Source of the DNA: Verpa conica
Taxonomy: Eukaryota; Ascomycota; Pezizomycetes; Pezizales; Morchellaceae
DNA length: 64,000 nt
Assembly (NCBI GenBank): GCA_033030425.1
Contig: JAUFSD010000007.1
Coordinates: forward strand, 682,001 to 746,000
Direction: 5' to 3'
Position numbers and translations under genes: made by a program. A model generated the notes under the pieces. It had not been told where the DNA came from. It saw only the letters and a list, made by a program, of their open reading frames with translations, and did no database searches. Position 1 is the first letter of the stretch; each line of letters starts with the position of its first letter. Shown piece after piece: positions 12,175 through 25,245 of the stretch.

Positions 12175-13396
12175 ATGTCCAGTAGTAGTGTGAGAGAATT
12201 GTGGCGCAGAATGAGTTTCAGTCGATCACCAGTGATCCCGGTTTTGACAGTGGTAAGAGCGCTCTCCATCCGTGATTTCCTCGATTGAACCCAAAGACTG
12301 ACGGTTTCAGGTGCTGAGTGGCTTCGTCGCTCTCGCTGCGTACTTTTGGTATGTGTTCTCTTCCTATATTCTCTTTGGACTGCCTACTGATATGGTATCC
12401 TCCGATTAGGTCTGTAGTCGATAAACTCCACCTCCCCATTACACCAGGGCTCCCTATAGCAGCCACTTTTCTACCGGCAGTCACCTTTATTGGGATACAG
12501 TATATTACGGGAGGAGGACGTAGGGGGCAATCCCGGCCGGCATGGAGTCTTCAAACAGGAATTGTAAGACTACCGGTCCATGGTTTATCTTTGCACCAGT
12601 CAGGACGAGAGAGGCTAACAAGATGCTCGTGAATTAGATTTCGATGCTCCTAATTATCCTCGATACCGTGATTGTGACCCAATCAATCAATAATATGCCA
12701 AAATCCGCGATCTCTTGCCCGCTTGAGGGGAAATGGCGGGAATTTTACCGGGCAAAGGACGCGAAAAGCATTAGAGGGATTCAGGATGCGTTTGACTGCT
12801 GCGGCCTCAGATCGTTTAAAGATCAAGCATGGCCGTTTCCGGGTGGGCCAAATAACAATACTGCAGAGACTTGCTCTACCACATACGGGAGAAAGAGCTC
12901 TTGCTTTGACCCTTGGAGTCATATGCATCAGCTTTCAGCTGGTATGTTCATGACAGTTGCTGTCGTGAGTTTTTTGAGCAAGGTAACCCTTTATTCTGTT
13001 ATGGTCATGCCTTTGGTAATTTGCTGATAAATTATTGGTGGAATCAAGGGGGTAATCTTCCTCGTCTATCGCACGTATAATAGAAGCCAGAGTCCTAACA
13101 CCCGGAGACTTCTCGGCGACAATACTACCAACGGCACGCAGAATAATGGTACGGGGTATGGAGGTACCGCCGTAGGCCCTAGAATTAGGCCCGATGAAAG
13201 AGCAAGACCCATCGAGAATGATGATGATGACATTGAAAGTGTTGTCAATGAAAATGCAAGGCTTTTAGAGGATAGTGATAGGCCAGTACATTATGATACC
13301 TCTACTCCAGCGAGAAGTGATAGGATACCTGTATTAACAGATGTCGATGGTGGTGTTTGGGATAATGAGACCAGCCGGGCTCACCCACAAAGGTAG
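12175..13396 (+). CDS. Fungal tetraspanin (Tsp3-like)
   Basis: Four-pass membrane-organising protein. Five exons: 12175-12252, 12311-12348, 12410-12563, 12638-12982 and 13049-13396, giving 320 residues. Membrane segments: TM1 VIPVLTVVLSGFVALAAYFW, TM2 GLPIAATFLPAVTFIGIQYI, TM3 ISMLLIILDTVIVTQSI, and TM4 MFMTVAVVSFLSKGVIFLVY, which spans the last intron. The large loop between TM3 and TM4 carries the family signature CCG (FDCCGLRSF) and further cysteines (ETCSTTYG, SSCFDPW). The cytoplasmic tail of about 110 residues is long, hydrophilic and acidic (ENDDDDIE), which fits the Tsp3 type better than Pls1. The role is inferred as membrane microdomain organisation. Confidence 0.85.
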
Positions 13397-15239
13397 GGGT
13401 GATTCGCTTTGGTTAGTGGTTGTTTAGGTACGGGGGGCTTTTGACTTTGTGCTCGATTTTGGTGTGGTAGGCGTTAGAAAAGACCTAATGGTCCCTCTAT
13501 TTTTTTGTACCTGGGAATATGTACGTAGATGCCTTACTGTGATGGCGGGTGGATGGTGGGGTTTGCATTTTAATAAATTGTAAATGCCCTAAACTCCAAG
13601 ATGGAGGCAGAAGTTTGTGTCTCGTTTACCTAGTATGAATATGAGCTTGCGTAGTCACTGGGAAATAAGAGATTCCTACCGTTACTTATTCTCACTTACC
13701 TTAAAGTATTTATCCCCCCGGATAATATTCATAATCTCTTTTTTAGATGATCTCTTTCCTGTGGATCCTCCGAGACCCTTGACTTTATAAACTTGAACGG
13801 CTATCGCCAAAGGTTAGCCAAACGTGAGGCTGAAGCAGGTCAAAATTCCGGGTATAATATGGGATCTGCTAGGGTGCTCACTGTGGCTCCTCGTGTGGTA
13901 AAAATTGAGTATCCTATATCAAAAAGTTTATTTAGCTAAAGCAGCTCAAGATTTAAGAAAAGGACACGTAGCTGATATGAATATTGGTGAGGATCCTCCT
14001 TTCTACACCTAAAAGCTGAAAACTTGAGATATGCACTTTTTATTATTTGGGAAATTGAGCATCCCAGGTAAAAAAATATCCTAAAGTACATGTAGACTTT
14101 GACTGTCTCTTCTAGGCAATAAACGTCGATGGGAACATACGCGTATATTATTGACTGACGATTAAATAACCCTCTTTACACAGATCTAGAGTACAATCGT
14201 GATCAAGTAACGAAAAGCATAGGGGATGGAAGCTTTAAGCTTGAGGTATCTTGTGGAACCCCCCTTAAACAAAGCTAAGATTAATATTTATAAGGTAGTC
14301 AAGAAATTTCTTAACTAGAATATGTGCTAGGCATAAAACTATATACATGCATCTAATGCAAGTTTCTGTTTAACCAAAACTGTATTGTGCGGAGAAGACT
14401 GGTTTTGCCTAGTCTATATCACTTATGCCTAGAGAATTATAACCTGGATACGCAAGCTGCAAGGCGACACCCCATGCATGTAAATACAAGCATTACTAGG
14501 CTGATTCCCGGGCTATCGACTTATAAGCTTGCACGGACAGGTATACTCTAATCTGTCTAGGGTAGATTTTCAGACATTTCCAGAGTACCTAGGTGTCTCC
14601 CCATGGGAAGTTCCTTTCTTGCGATCCCCTGCTCCTGGTAGTGGAGATACATCGTTGCAGGGGATGAATAGAGTACGGAGTAGAGTACGTATGTCAGGAA
14701 CTCGGACTCCAGCAGGAAATAAGGGACGCGTGGTTGAGGCGTTACGCCTCGCACGTCACACGCTTGAATCGCTGCGCGGGTGATCTTCCGATCTTATCAC
14801 GGGAGTTCAACCATCCATCGCAGACTCTTTTTCATGTATGAAGAGGCCTCTGCCCGTTTATATGGGATGAAGGTAGGTACGAGACTATGTATGTAGTCCT
14901 CTGGTGCAGTGGATACCAGATAAGCGTATAGATGTACACCTGTTCGGCAGCTAAGTACGTTTTCTGCATGCGTTCCTTTCCCCGCAATACATCCTTCGGA
15001 GGCTCGGAACCGGAGTATCCTGCTAATCATGGCTACGGACCGGATCTGGTCCGGGGTGACCCACATTCTAGTAGGCTCTAGGGAATAAGAACTGGGCATC
15101 CCGACTAATTTGAAAGCTGAGCTTCTCCTTTGATCTCTCCTCGTGCTTAGGAATCAGTAGGACAGTCTGGCGTGAGCCCTTTCATTATCAGTGGTACTTT
15201 CGACTACCTAACTCGACGCCGTTACTGGGGCCGTATATC
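13397..15239. other. Intergenic spacer with a possible decayed coding segment
   Basis: Mostly AT-rich. Two adjacent stretches (about 13785-13938 and 13938-14011) read as long stop-free coding-like segments interrupted by a stop (ending ...EYPISKSLFS and ...DMNIGEDPPFYT). This could be a gene relic or chance; no family was recognised. Open frames at 14529-15099 on both strands look like chance. Confidence 0.35.
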
Positions 15240-17152
15240 ATGGGGCTTACCAACCTCCTCTTGTGTGCTTTTGCAGTTATCAGTATTGGTCTCGCGGAAA
15301 ATCTGAATTTCCGCTCACCTTCAACAAATCATCCGGAACTGGAAATTCCAAGAAATCGACTTGCGAAGCGTTCCGTCTCTACAGTGACAAAATTGGAATT
15401 TACCCACGGTGTCGCCAGCGGTGATCCATACCCAAACTCTGTAATCATTTGGACAAGGGCTGTTCCCGACGGTGTGGATCAGACAAAACATCTGTACCGC
15501 AAAGCACCCTCCGTCTGCGTTAGCTGGGAGATTTCGGACTCGGAGGGATTCGAAACTATCTTTGATAGTGGGGAGACAGAGACTTCGGGTGAGGTGGATT
15601 ATACGGTCAAGGTCGAGGCGGGGAACTTGGAGCCATTTTCAACATACTATTATCGGTTCAAGTCGTGCGACGGAAAGATTGTGAGCGACGTCGGGCGGAC
15701 AAAAACAATACCGTCGGAAGATGATGATACAATTGAGAAGCTGAGGTTTGCGGTCTACTCGTGCGCGAACTATGCCGAGGGCTATTTCAATGCGTACGGA
15801 AATGTTGCGAGAAAGGATTCTGTGGATTATGTCCTCCACCTCGGGTATTTACTTTCTGACACTCCGTAGCAATCATTTACATGGCTCCTAATAAATTAAA
15901 ATAGAGACTATATTTACGAAGTCCCACTCCCGATTATCCTCAAAGACAGAATACCGAAGCCTTATAAAGAAGCAATTCAGCTACGGGACTACCGCCTCCG
16001 CATCGCAACCTATCGGACAGACGAGGATCTGCTTTTAAGCCACCAGATTTTTCCATGGATTCCAGTCTGGGACGATCATGAGGTTGCAAACAATGGCTGG
16101 AGAGGAGGTAGTGGTGCACAGATCTGGATGTACCTCGAATGGACTTCCTGGGAGCAGAGGATGCATAACGGGATACGGGCGTACTTCGAGTGGATGCCAA
16201 TCCGTCAAGTCCAAGCTGACGATTCCTTAAGGTGAGTCGTATAGGATATTTTCGAGATCTAGCCCGAGTTTAACATTCCGGTCTAAATGTAGGATCTGGA
16301 GAAATTTCAAGTTCGGAAAGCTAGCAGATTTGATAATGCTTGACACACGCTACTACGACCGCGACCAAGGAGAAAAAGTGGACCTAATAAATATTGAAGA
16401 CCGCTCCATAATGGGTGCAAAGCAAGAGAAGTGGCTTTTTGATAGATTGGAAGAGTCCCAGCAGCGAGGCGCAACTTGGAAACTTCTGGGCCAGCAAATA
16501 CAATTCTCGAATCTCAACGAGACTGCAATAAATATGTCGAAAGATGCCCCGCTGTACTATGACGGGTGGTCAGGTTACCAAGCAAACCGCCGCAGAGTAC
16601 TAGAGAAGATTGTTGAATTTGGGGTTGAAAACCCAGTTGTTTTGACTGGGGATTATCATACCCTCTGGACGGCAGATCTTACTTGGGCCGATGAGCATGG
16701 TTATGAGCCGTTTAGTGGTAATGGATCATTGGGGATTGAACTTGCTGTTACTTCAGTTACTAGCTCTTGCGGTTAGTAGCACCAAGTCTTCAAATCCCTA
16801 GGTCCAGAAGCTAACGTGGGAAATAGGCTACGGTGCACTATCGTACGACGATGCTAAATCTGTTTCACAGAATATGGTCGCGGACAATGCCGAACTGAAA
16901 TGGGCAGAAGGATATTATAGAGGATACTTTGAACTCACTATTACAAAGGACAACCTCTCGGCGCAATATTTCTCTATTCCGGATATCCTAACTAGGAACT
17001 CTGATGAATTATCAGTAGCAAAATGGGAATCTGAGACGGGTAGTAACAGGCTCAAGCGGCCGTTCCCGAACCCGACGGTAGGCGCGTTGCAGGATGAAAT
17101 AAATCCTTGGGCTATGCCACAAGACCGGGGATTGAGAAAAAGAAAGGTGTGA
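15240..17152 (+). CDS. Secreted PhoD-like phosphatase/phosphodiesterase
   Basis: Four exons: 15240-15844, 15905-16231, 16293-16771 and 16827-17152, giving 578 residues. A signal peptide is visible (MGLTNLLLCAFAVISIGLA), followed by a dibasic KR that could be a processing site. The N-terminal PhoD domain has FTHGVASGDPYPNSVIIWTR. The metallophosphatase core has YSCANY, LHLGDYIYE (split by intron 1), WIPVWDDHEVANN, MLDTRYYDRD, TWKLLGQQIQFS and LTGDYHTLWTADL, supplying the metal-binding Asp, Asn and His residues. PhoD enzymes hydrolyse phosphomonoesters and diesters with Fe/Ca. Bacterial members are phosphate-starvation genes; whether this fungal gene is phosphate-regulated is not visible. The C-terminus is basic (GLRKRKV) and shows no GPI signal. 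Confidence 0.9.
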
Positions 17153-17917
17153 GGTATTATAATAATAAGAGGCCTTGGCTTCTACTCAACTGGAGGGTAG
17201 GTCTCGATTTAACTAGACTATGGGTGCAGGTGTTTCTACATAAAGGAGTTTTTGTATTATCAAGGCGTTTGGGGGGAGTTGCATAATACATTGTCGGCTT
17301 GGGTGCTCTTTTCAACAATTTTATCCTGGGGCTGTATTTTTAGATATATACATGGAGTTGATCTGTAAATCCTAAAACACGACTATGCCAAGAGGATCAC
17401 AGCACTAGATAAGCGACTCACGCCTAACCGACCTGAAGTTTCCCACCTCATCCTCGGCTCATTTCCTTTCCGTGAGCCATCAAGATCGATCTTATACCCC
17501 TGCGCCCCACAGCGATACATGTAGGCATGTGGCAATCGAGAACATGGAACATGGGGAACCGAGGCAGGAGCTTTCCTTGAAACATCAAAGTCTGGATATG
17601 GGGTAGGAATGACGAGATAAGCCTTAACATCTCGGAGACGAATCAACCTGCAGAAGTGGCCAACCCAATCTTCCATGCCACGATACATCCTGGCGTGGCT
17701 TATGTACTCTATGTAAATGATTGCCTTGGAGGTACCTAGTACAAGGGCCTTACGGCCCGTCGGCTTTTGCTAACAAGGAGGAGAACGTAGATCATGCGCG
17801 CTATTGAAGACGACTGGATTCCCACTTCATCTCTCTCTCTCTCCTTAATTTTTGACCTTTAACAGTCTCTTCCTACTTCCCTTTGCGTTCTCTAGTAAAC
17901 CTAGTATACAAACCAAC
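17153..17917. other. Intergenic spacer with CT-rich leader
   Basis: No convincing gene. A 101-codon minus-strand open frame (17383-17688) begins with ATG but has no recognisable motif. A CT tract around 17830-17843 precedes the hydrolase start and is typical of fungal core promoters. Confidence 0.45.
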
Positions 17918-19800
17918 ATGTCGACCGAGAAGCAACAACCCGGCAAGCCCTCGAGACTTGGTCTCCTACGCATGTTTGCTCCACAGGTGCCAAACCTGCT
18001 AGTCAAGTCCGCTGGCCACTTCCTGTCCTTGACCCCGCAGTCACAGTACTGGGACCTCCGTACGACTCTTACAGTTGAGTTCTTGCGATCATACCTTGGA
18101 CAGAATAAACAGTCTGCCACTGTCGAAGAGGTCCAGGCAACGACATTGAAACAGTTAAGGGTTGAGCCAAATACTTGGAAAGTCGATGTGCAGATCCCAG
18201 TAGCTGAGGAGGAGGGAGAGTTGTTGGAGGCTGCTGTGAGGAAGGCTATTGTGGATTTGGGGAGTGCAGATATCGAACAGCATATTCCAAAGGTTGGCGT
18301 GCATAGTGCAACGGGGGAGTGGATTGGGTCCAGGACCAAGGGTGTGTCTGGGAAGGACGAGCCTGAAGAACGGGATGGGTGGAGTGAGGAGAAGAAGTAT
18401 CAGGCGATGATGGGTGAGGTTGAAGGAGGGGAGGACAGCGGGGTTGTTTTATGGTTACATGGAGGTATGGCAAGGTTTATTCATTCAAATATATATTTTC
18501 CCCTTGCGATTCTAAGTCTTGATCTCTAATAATTTTATAGGGGCATATTGGTAAATAAAAATATCCTACGCTTCTGTTTTGCCTTGTCGTACTGACTTCT
18601 GTAGGCTTTGTGATCCTGCTACACACCGGCCTCTCGCTCGTAAGGTGGCAAAGTCAGTTAAAGGTGATCTCAGATAATTCATTTTTATATTGATCAGAAG
18701 CTGACCTGTTCTCTAGGCCGAGTTTTCATGCCCCGTTATCGCCTAGCACCACAAAACCCCTTCCCAGCAGCTCTCCTCGATGCACTTGTCGCATATCTAT
18801 ACCTTCTTTACCCTCCACCAGGGGCACTTCACAAACCTGTCCCCGCTTCCAAAATAACTATTGCCGGCGATTCTGCGGGTGGCAATTTGTCATTTTCGTT
18901 ACTACAGCTACTACTACACCTTCATCGCGCCGGAGAGAATGAGGATGGCTACGAGATTATACCTTCTTCTACTCCAATGCATGCCCCAAAATTGAACTGG
19001 CAGGGCGAGCACAAAAGTATCCGGCTCCCTGGTGGAATTGTGGGTGTAAGTGCATGGCTAGATGTCAGTCGCTGCTTTGGTGAGAGATTCTCGCTTCCAG
19101 ATGGAACTATAGGCAGTGAAGAAGGATGTAAAGATTGGGACTACCTACCTAGCCCCCGTGACGAGCGAGGGAGGAAATATAAGCCTTCAGCTGCTTGGCC
19201 AGAGGATGTGGGAAGGTCACATGTTAGTATAACTTACCTCTCATTAATCGTAAATAGAAGCATTCCTAACCTGAAACTATAATAGTTTTACACCCATGAT
19301 CAGCTTATTACGCATCCACTCGTTTCCCCAATAACTGCAGAAAGCTGGAATGGCTCCCCTCCAATATGGATGAGTGTCGGTGATGAATGTCTCCGTGATA
19401 GCAACTGTATGGATCTCCTACTGCCAATGTTAACATTAAATTCACCTACTAACACTTGTAAATAGTATACTTTGCCCATCGTCTCCTTCAATCAAGTGTA
19501 CCACTTCAATTTATAAAATTCACAGCAATGCCTCATGTGTTTCAGGGGACCATACCACATCTCGCCGTGTCAGCAAAGAGCTTCGAATACATGGGCGAAT
19601 TTATAGACGTCATTTTTGGTCGTTCCGAGAAAGAAATAAGACTTGGAGAGTTCAAGGTAGATCCAATGTCCTTGGAAGAGAATATCCTAGACAGAGAGCA
19701 CTTTAAACTTGGGGGGATCGAATTAGAGGATGTATTAGTGCTTATGAGGAAGGAACTAGAGTATTGGATGAAGAAAAGTGGGGTGGAGGCAAAATTGTAG
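17918..19800 (+). CDS. Alpha/beta hydrolase (hormone-sensitive lipase / steryl acetyl hydrolase type)
   Basis: Carboxylesterase-like enzyme of the alpha/beta-hydrolase-3 group. Six exons: 17918-18464, 18541-18550, 18605-18663, 18717-19222, 19286-19406 and 19466-19800, joining to 525 residues. The oxyanion-hole motif HGGAYW is assembled from exon 1, a 10-nt exon 2 and exon 3. Other landmarks: FMPRYRLAPQNPFPAALLDA, nucleophile elbow GDSAGGN, acid in MSVGDECLRD, and His in AMPHVFQ. About 170 residues precede the core and contain a variable acidic region. The start was chosen at 17918 because an upstream in-frame non-ATG extension lacks support. No signal peptide is seen; the hydrophobic N-terminal helix could associate with membranes. 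Substrate unknown. Confidence 0.88.
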
Positions 19801-20056
19801 TTTTTTGTGGTATTTTGTGTGTCTTTAGAAGGTCCGGAACGATTTGGGTTTTTTTTGGTTGGGTTATACATACTAGGTACATTATATTATACGATAGTTG
19901 GACTTTCCTAGTAGAGGTCCCCCTCACTTGTTTCATTTTAGACCAAATACTCCTTTCTAGGACTAGAACTTATGAACCGCTAAACTCGCACGTGATAAAG
20001 AAATTAAACTAGAGAATACTTCTAAATGCTATATATATATGACAAGTAAATAAAAA

Positions 20057-22942
20057 TTAGTCTTTCTTCTCAATACGAGACCGGCCAAAATACCCCCATA
20101 ATTTCTTCTGCTGCTTTTCGGGGTTTTGCAAGCCCATCTCCAAACTGCTTGCACTGTTCATACTCCCAAATTTGTTCGACCCGTGAATATTATTGAATAT
20201 TATCCTTATCCCTCTTATAAGCCTAATTCTAAACGCCCAACACATGGCTAATAGGATAATCATCGTTGACGCAGGGGCTGTAATCCTCCAGAAGTCGTAT
20301 TGTGTTTTTTCCATGTCTCGGATATCGCTTGTATTCATCCCAAAATACTACACAGTACGAGGCCCCGTTAGAAAAAATTCGGGTTTAAATAGACAAACTA
20401 GAGCCAAGGAAGTGTGGTGTGGTGGGCCTACCGATGTAAAAAACGAAAGAGGAAGGAAAACAGTTGTGACTATAGTAAAGACAAGAAATGATTTTCCTTG
20501 CTCACTGGCTCTCTTTGCGAGTTCAAGTTGAATTGCAGTCTCTTGTGCAGTCTGTTCCGCAATCGCTGCTTGCTGTGTTGCTAACTTTGTTTGTAGTTTT
20601 GCAGTCTCAATACTGAGCAGTTGGAACAACTACAGAAGTATTTTGTTAGCAGATATAACGCCTAAGAGTTAATACTTAGTTATTGGGGAATACCAAGGTC
20701 TGCGCTTGTTTTGCTTCTGATTGTAGGTTTATAAAGTCTCTGACAACAATCTCAAGTCGACTTTTGAGGAATAGGTAAAACCTTGTTGCCTCTTCGTATT
20801 CCGCTGTCCTAAGATTAGGAGTAATCATGGCCTCTTGTACTTCTTCTAGTATCTGCATTTGCGAATTTGTAATCTCGATGATGATAGAAAGCTCTGTGAG
20901 GACACTACTACAATCCTGGAGAAGATCATTATCGTCTACAGGGCTATTAGACACACGAAAGTTCTAAAACCTGAAAGTCAGCTACAGGTACCTTCTAGGA
21001 CCATAAAATTCATTGAGGTTGGGGAATTTTACGAGGTTAGCAGCAGCTCTCCCGAAAATGTCGATGAAATCGTAATGCTGGAGTAGTACTAGGTCGGCAA
21101 AAAACACCAATAATCCGTGAACAGGTCCCTGAACAACTATCTCGGTTCCTTTCTAGAGATAAATTTATGTAAGTGTTGATTCAAGAACGACAAGAATCTT
21201 ATATTGTGGGACTCACACTCGGCGAAAACATGTGCCGAGAATTGTCTGCTCCTGTCAATTGGGTCTGAAAGCTGTTCGTTAATGTTTGGAAGGTCACGAG
21301 TGTTTCTAGAATAACCACTAATGGTAAGTCTCGCTTATCAAATAATACGTACGACCTATTAGACATTGAGATCAAGAACAAGTCTCACCAGTTGATGGAA
21401 CAATCACAGCCCATAGTTGCTCAACCATGATAAAATCATCATTAGCGATGTCCATGTCAACTTTCCCTCTCCGAGTAGTTTGCCGGAGATCCAAGGGAAG
21501 TGTATCCTTCGTTGGGTAACGGTATTCAAAAAGTGAGCGTCCCGAATAAACTGCCGGGGGACCTTCAAAGGGCTCCACCCTAGTTACTGTAAGAGAGCTA
21601 TCTAAAGGTGTGGTCCAACCCCAAACCGGTGGCTTTGGCACTACTCTACCATCAGAGTTCCTATATCTGTTGCTGTATTCATATCCTGGAGCCCTCAAAA
21701 CCTCTGGCAGTCTTATACATTTTTCGGCTGTTTTCTGATTCCATAGTTTCAAGCCTTTTTTGACGCACAATATAGGTAGTGAGAGAGTTACTTTTTTTGG
21801 TTTTCCGACAGCCGGGTGAACCTGTATTGACGGCTTGATGAATGCATTATGATAGCCCTGATCAAGGCTAGACCGTAGCGGCGCAGAGTTCATTTCTCCC
21901 CCGGCATAAATATCTGGGAATATAATAGGGAGATCCTGACACAGAATTTCTTAGTGAAAGCGTTCTCTACAGAGCCACCCTGGAGTACTCACACAAAGCC
22001 AACCCCACTTGTTGATAGGAAACATTCTTTTTAAACCATACGTTCATGAATTAGCACCGGTAGATTTGAGATATACATGATAATTTAGGAAGAGCTTACA
22101 TATGTCGATAACTCATACCCCTATGCGGGATACGATCATGAATGGCATGGCATAGTCCCGTATGAGAAAATGCAATGTCTGAGACACCTCCCTTTTCGCC
22201 CACCAAATATACCAGTGGAAGAATTGCATGGTGAGAGATGTTCTTTAGATCTCCTAGAGGTCGGTCGATGAACGAAACCCAATACTTTTCATTCAAAGGG
22301 TAAATTGATTTTACGTTCAATTGGATGTCGGCGGCGATTGGGTGATAAGCCTCGGCCATTGGTCGGTCATGAACCCATCGTATATCTGTCTCGGAGGAAC
22401 GTAGTGCCTCTTCTGTACCATGTCTTCCTGTTTCTATGGCTTCTGTCCAAGTTGGCCAGTCTAATCTAATCAGTCTCCCTTGTAGTTGAAATATAATTCA
22501 TGGTTCCTGTTGGTAATCTTCAGGCTTATCATTTCTTCGCACGAAACTTACAGTACCAGGCCGGATCCTCTAATGGCTTCAACATCTCATCTATATTCTC
22601 AATTCGGGCTCTTTCTGTATCCGAGAGTTTATCCCTATTTTCTGACCAAAACGCTGCTTCCTTCAAGAAAGCTTCATCTGGCTTAGCGTACTTGATTGCA
22701 TAATATCTCTTCGTAGCAGCTTGGGAAGCTGCATGATCGTAGGGTGCGATTGAGGCTCCAGCATTTCCGTGCTGGGATTTAACGACAGTTCTAGTAGCGT
22801 AAACTATTGGCGGTACTGGCGGCAGTATCAATATTGGATTTCGATTAGAGCTTGGAGGAGGAGAGAAAGTAGTCTGTGTTGGGACTCTCGATGGTGGATT
22901 TTGGGTTAAATTTCCAGGTGCCATTTTTTCTCCCCCACGCAT
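20057..22942 (-). CDS. CorA-like (Mg2+ transporter superfamily) fungal membrane protein
   Basis: Nine exons on the minus strand: 22942-22552, 22478-22100, 22026-21993, 21935-21389, 21329-21217, 21152-20992, 20943-20694, 20629-20432 and 20347-20057, joining to 787 residues. The C-terminus has the two CorA membrane helices: TM1 SFLVFTIVTTVFLPLSFFTS, then the signature YFGMN across an intron, then TM2 around RITAPASTMIILLAMCWAF. A coiled-coil helix (IETAKLQTKLATQQAAIAEQ) precedes TM1, as in the CorA stalk. The long N-terminus is Pro-rich at first and is otherwise the poorly conserved cytoplasmic domain common in fungal CorA-like proteins. A second in-frame ATG exists at 22924. Transport of Mg2+ is inferred only from the fold; many fungal members are of unknown function. 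Related relics lie at 23.5-23.9 kb and 28.0-28.8 kb. Confidence 0.85.
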
Positions 22943-25245
22943 TCACTGTGTCGAGGTATTGTTTAGAGTGAAAGATAATAAGGCCTCCAAGACCGGAAGG
23001 TAGATGTATTATAAAGGGGACTTTAATGCATGTACCAGCCGCACGGCGCTTAGAGAGATGCGTTCCCGGCTCTATTACGCGGCTACAGATGCGAGCCCAG
23101 AGACCGGATATGCATATATCTATTTTCAATTTAACGGCATGGAGTTGAAGTGCCTTCATAGGGTAGAATATTAATTTCTAAATTTGACTACCCCTAATTG
23201 CCCTTATAATATTTTAACACGTATTTAGTAGGCGCTAGTTGCTGTGATTTTCGACAGGGAGAGAAAAGATGAAATTACTAGGCCTGCATGCGCCTGCCTG
23301 CTATCAAACGGCGGCAAAGCCACAAGTCTGTAGTTATAGTAAATTGATAGAGTTATATACGACTAATAATTATCGAGAATTCGGTATCAATTGTTATTAG
23401 GCTATTTTAAATATACTGAGATATTCTACTAGAAAAACTTACATACTTGATAATCATTACCCATAACAACTAGATAAACACCATCAGTCCTTCTTCTGAT
23501 CTCTACCACACCCTCAGAAGGCATGATTCTTCCGGAGATCTTTTCCTCCTTTTTCAGCCCTATTTATGTTGTATTCTGACGGGTTGATCCCACTATTAGA
23601 TTCCATCTAGACCTGTTATTCTCCAGGAATCATTCACGTTACTGACCTGCCACTGGTCGCATCCATCCATCCTAAATACTAGTTTAGTAGATTTTATTAG
23701 TAAATAAATCGAGGTTGGGATGAGTTATTTTGGTAGGCGAAAGAGTAGCTATACCGAAGTGGGTAATGGAAGCAGATGGAAGACTGTGGCGGTTATAGTA
23801 AAAACTAAAATCGATTTACTTTGCTCCTCCACCCTTTCTAGTTTTTCTACTACTACGTATGAGTGGAAACAGGTATAGAGTACAGGAGGTCTACCATAGA
23901 TGTGCATGCGCGTGCATAAGCGCGAAGATATGTAAACAGATACTAGAGTAAGTTAAATTAAAGATTAAATTACAGGCGCCATACACTATCATATATATAT
24001 AGTACTTGTGGGAAGCCTCAAGCACTAGGAAAGAGCGCATTCCTGACATTCGCTACGTACTGGTTGTGGTCATACTCCGAGTGTCGGATCGAATGAGATA
24101 CGCTTATCTAACGCCACTTTAGTAGGTTATAGAAGTCACATCTAGTAGCGCAAAAAAGTGTCCAAGTCAGTAATTTTACAACTATTAAGCTGATTCTGCT
24201 ACATATATAGTGAGTACAACAGTCTAATGTATGTATCAGGAACTACTCCACAGGACATTTACTGTAAATAATTAACTATACTTTTGTGGCACCCTATCTA
24301 CAGCTAAAAAGAAAGATATTCTTCCAGAAATTCAAGGTCTAATATCACACGAGGGGGAACCAGAAGAGTAACACTGGTCCTAATCATGAGTAAGCCCAAC
24401 TCGTGTCTAGCGAAAAATAAAGCCTGGCTTGTGGGTACGGGCTACGACCAAGCCTCCGCACTAAAAAAAAAATCAAAGTTAGACTTTATTTTTCACTAGT
24501 AGTTTGTGAGCTCTACTCAGCACCTTATAATCTTAAACAGCAAATGCCCAGGGATGCAAGAGCCATTCTTACTAATCAGCCGGTAGTCTACTCGTGGGTA
24601 TATTTGACTTCGTTAACTCAAGAAGAAAGCACTTGGCTGTACTTTACTCGGTAAAACTACATTATCCCATACTACAGCATGTGCTACAGATGTGAGATGA
24701 TCATTTGACGGTATGATCCCATGGAGCTGGCACACATCGACCTGGTAAAGTCACTTATCGCCAGCTCGTTCCTACACCAGATTGCGTCACGGAGATCTAC
24801 CTTGTTCACATGGTATGAGTAGGTCTAGCTGTAATTGGTGGGCCCAAGACTCTTAGCCACCACAGCCCTTGAGCGGGCGCTTGCACCGCCCCCCATGCTT
24901 CTCATTTTGCCCCTCATTTTCTCCTCTCAGCTTGCGGACAGGCCTGTGCTGTACTCCTATCTTCCAAATTCTCATAAAAAACCTATGATATCGTCCGGGT
25001 ATCTCCTAGATTTATGGATGCATACGCAAGCCTATTTGGCCACCCCAACAAACTTACATCCAACTATGTAAGAATTCCGGTGAGTGATCAGCACATGTGT
25101 ACATCCAACAGCCAAGTATTTATATGTAGATGACCCTTAAGATGCCGTTCGATCGCTCATTATTGCTGACCTTTACTCCCAAATCTTACCCATCGCATCT
25201 TTTACGCTCTATTCCCGGCGGTTCTCTCTATCTTGACGGCTAGAA
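22943..25245. other. Gene-poor spacer holding a CorA-like relic
   Basis: Apart from the pseudogene fragment at 23560-23855 and a short possible coding remnant on the minus strand (23535-23455, beginning MPSEGVVEIRRRTDG), nothing is supported. The open frame at 24835-25071 lacks an ATG and any motif. Confidence 0.5.
23560..23855 (-). pseudogene. Decayed 3' fragment of a CorA-like gene
   Basis: On the minus strand the translation around 23850-23760 contains KSILVFTITATVFHLLPLP, aligned position by position with TM1 of the intact gene (KSFLVFTIVTTVFLPLSFF), followed by TS at an intron donor. Downstream, a second block contains NDSWRITG, matching the intact FWRITA before TM2, but the YFGMN exon is corrupted and stop codons follow. 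Only the last two exons are recognisable. This is a paralogue relic, lying 0.6 kb upstream of the intact gene in the same orientation. Confidence 0.65.

Noticed and set aside
14529..15099. Opposing frames of 84 and 100 codons before the PhoD gene
   Set aside because: No recognisable domain; the plus-strand one lacks an ATG start.
17383..17688. 101-codon minus-strand frame starting with ATG
   Set aside because: No recognisable motif, no splice partners, and it lies in the promoter side of the hydrolase gene; kept out of the gene list.
24835..25071. 78-codon frame upstream of the spartin-domain gene
   Set aside because: No ATG start, no motif, and no phase-compatible exon joins it to the gene at 25246.
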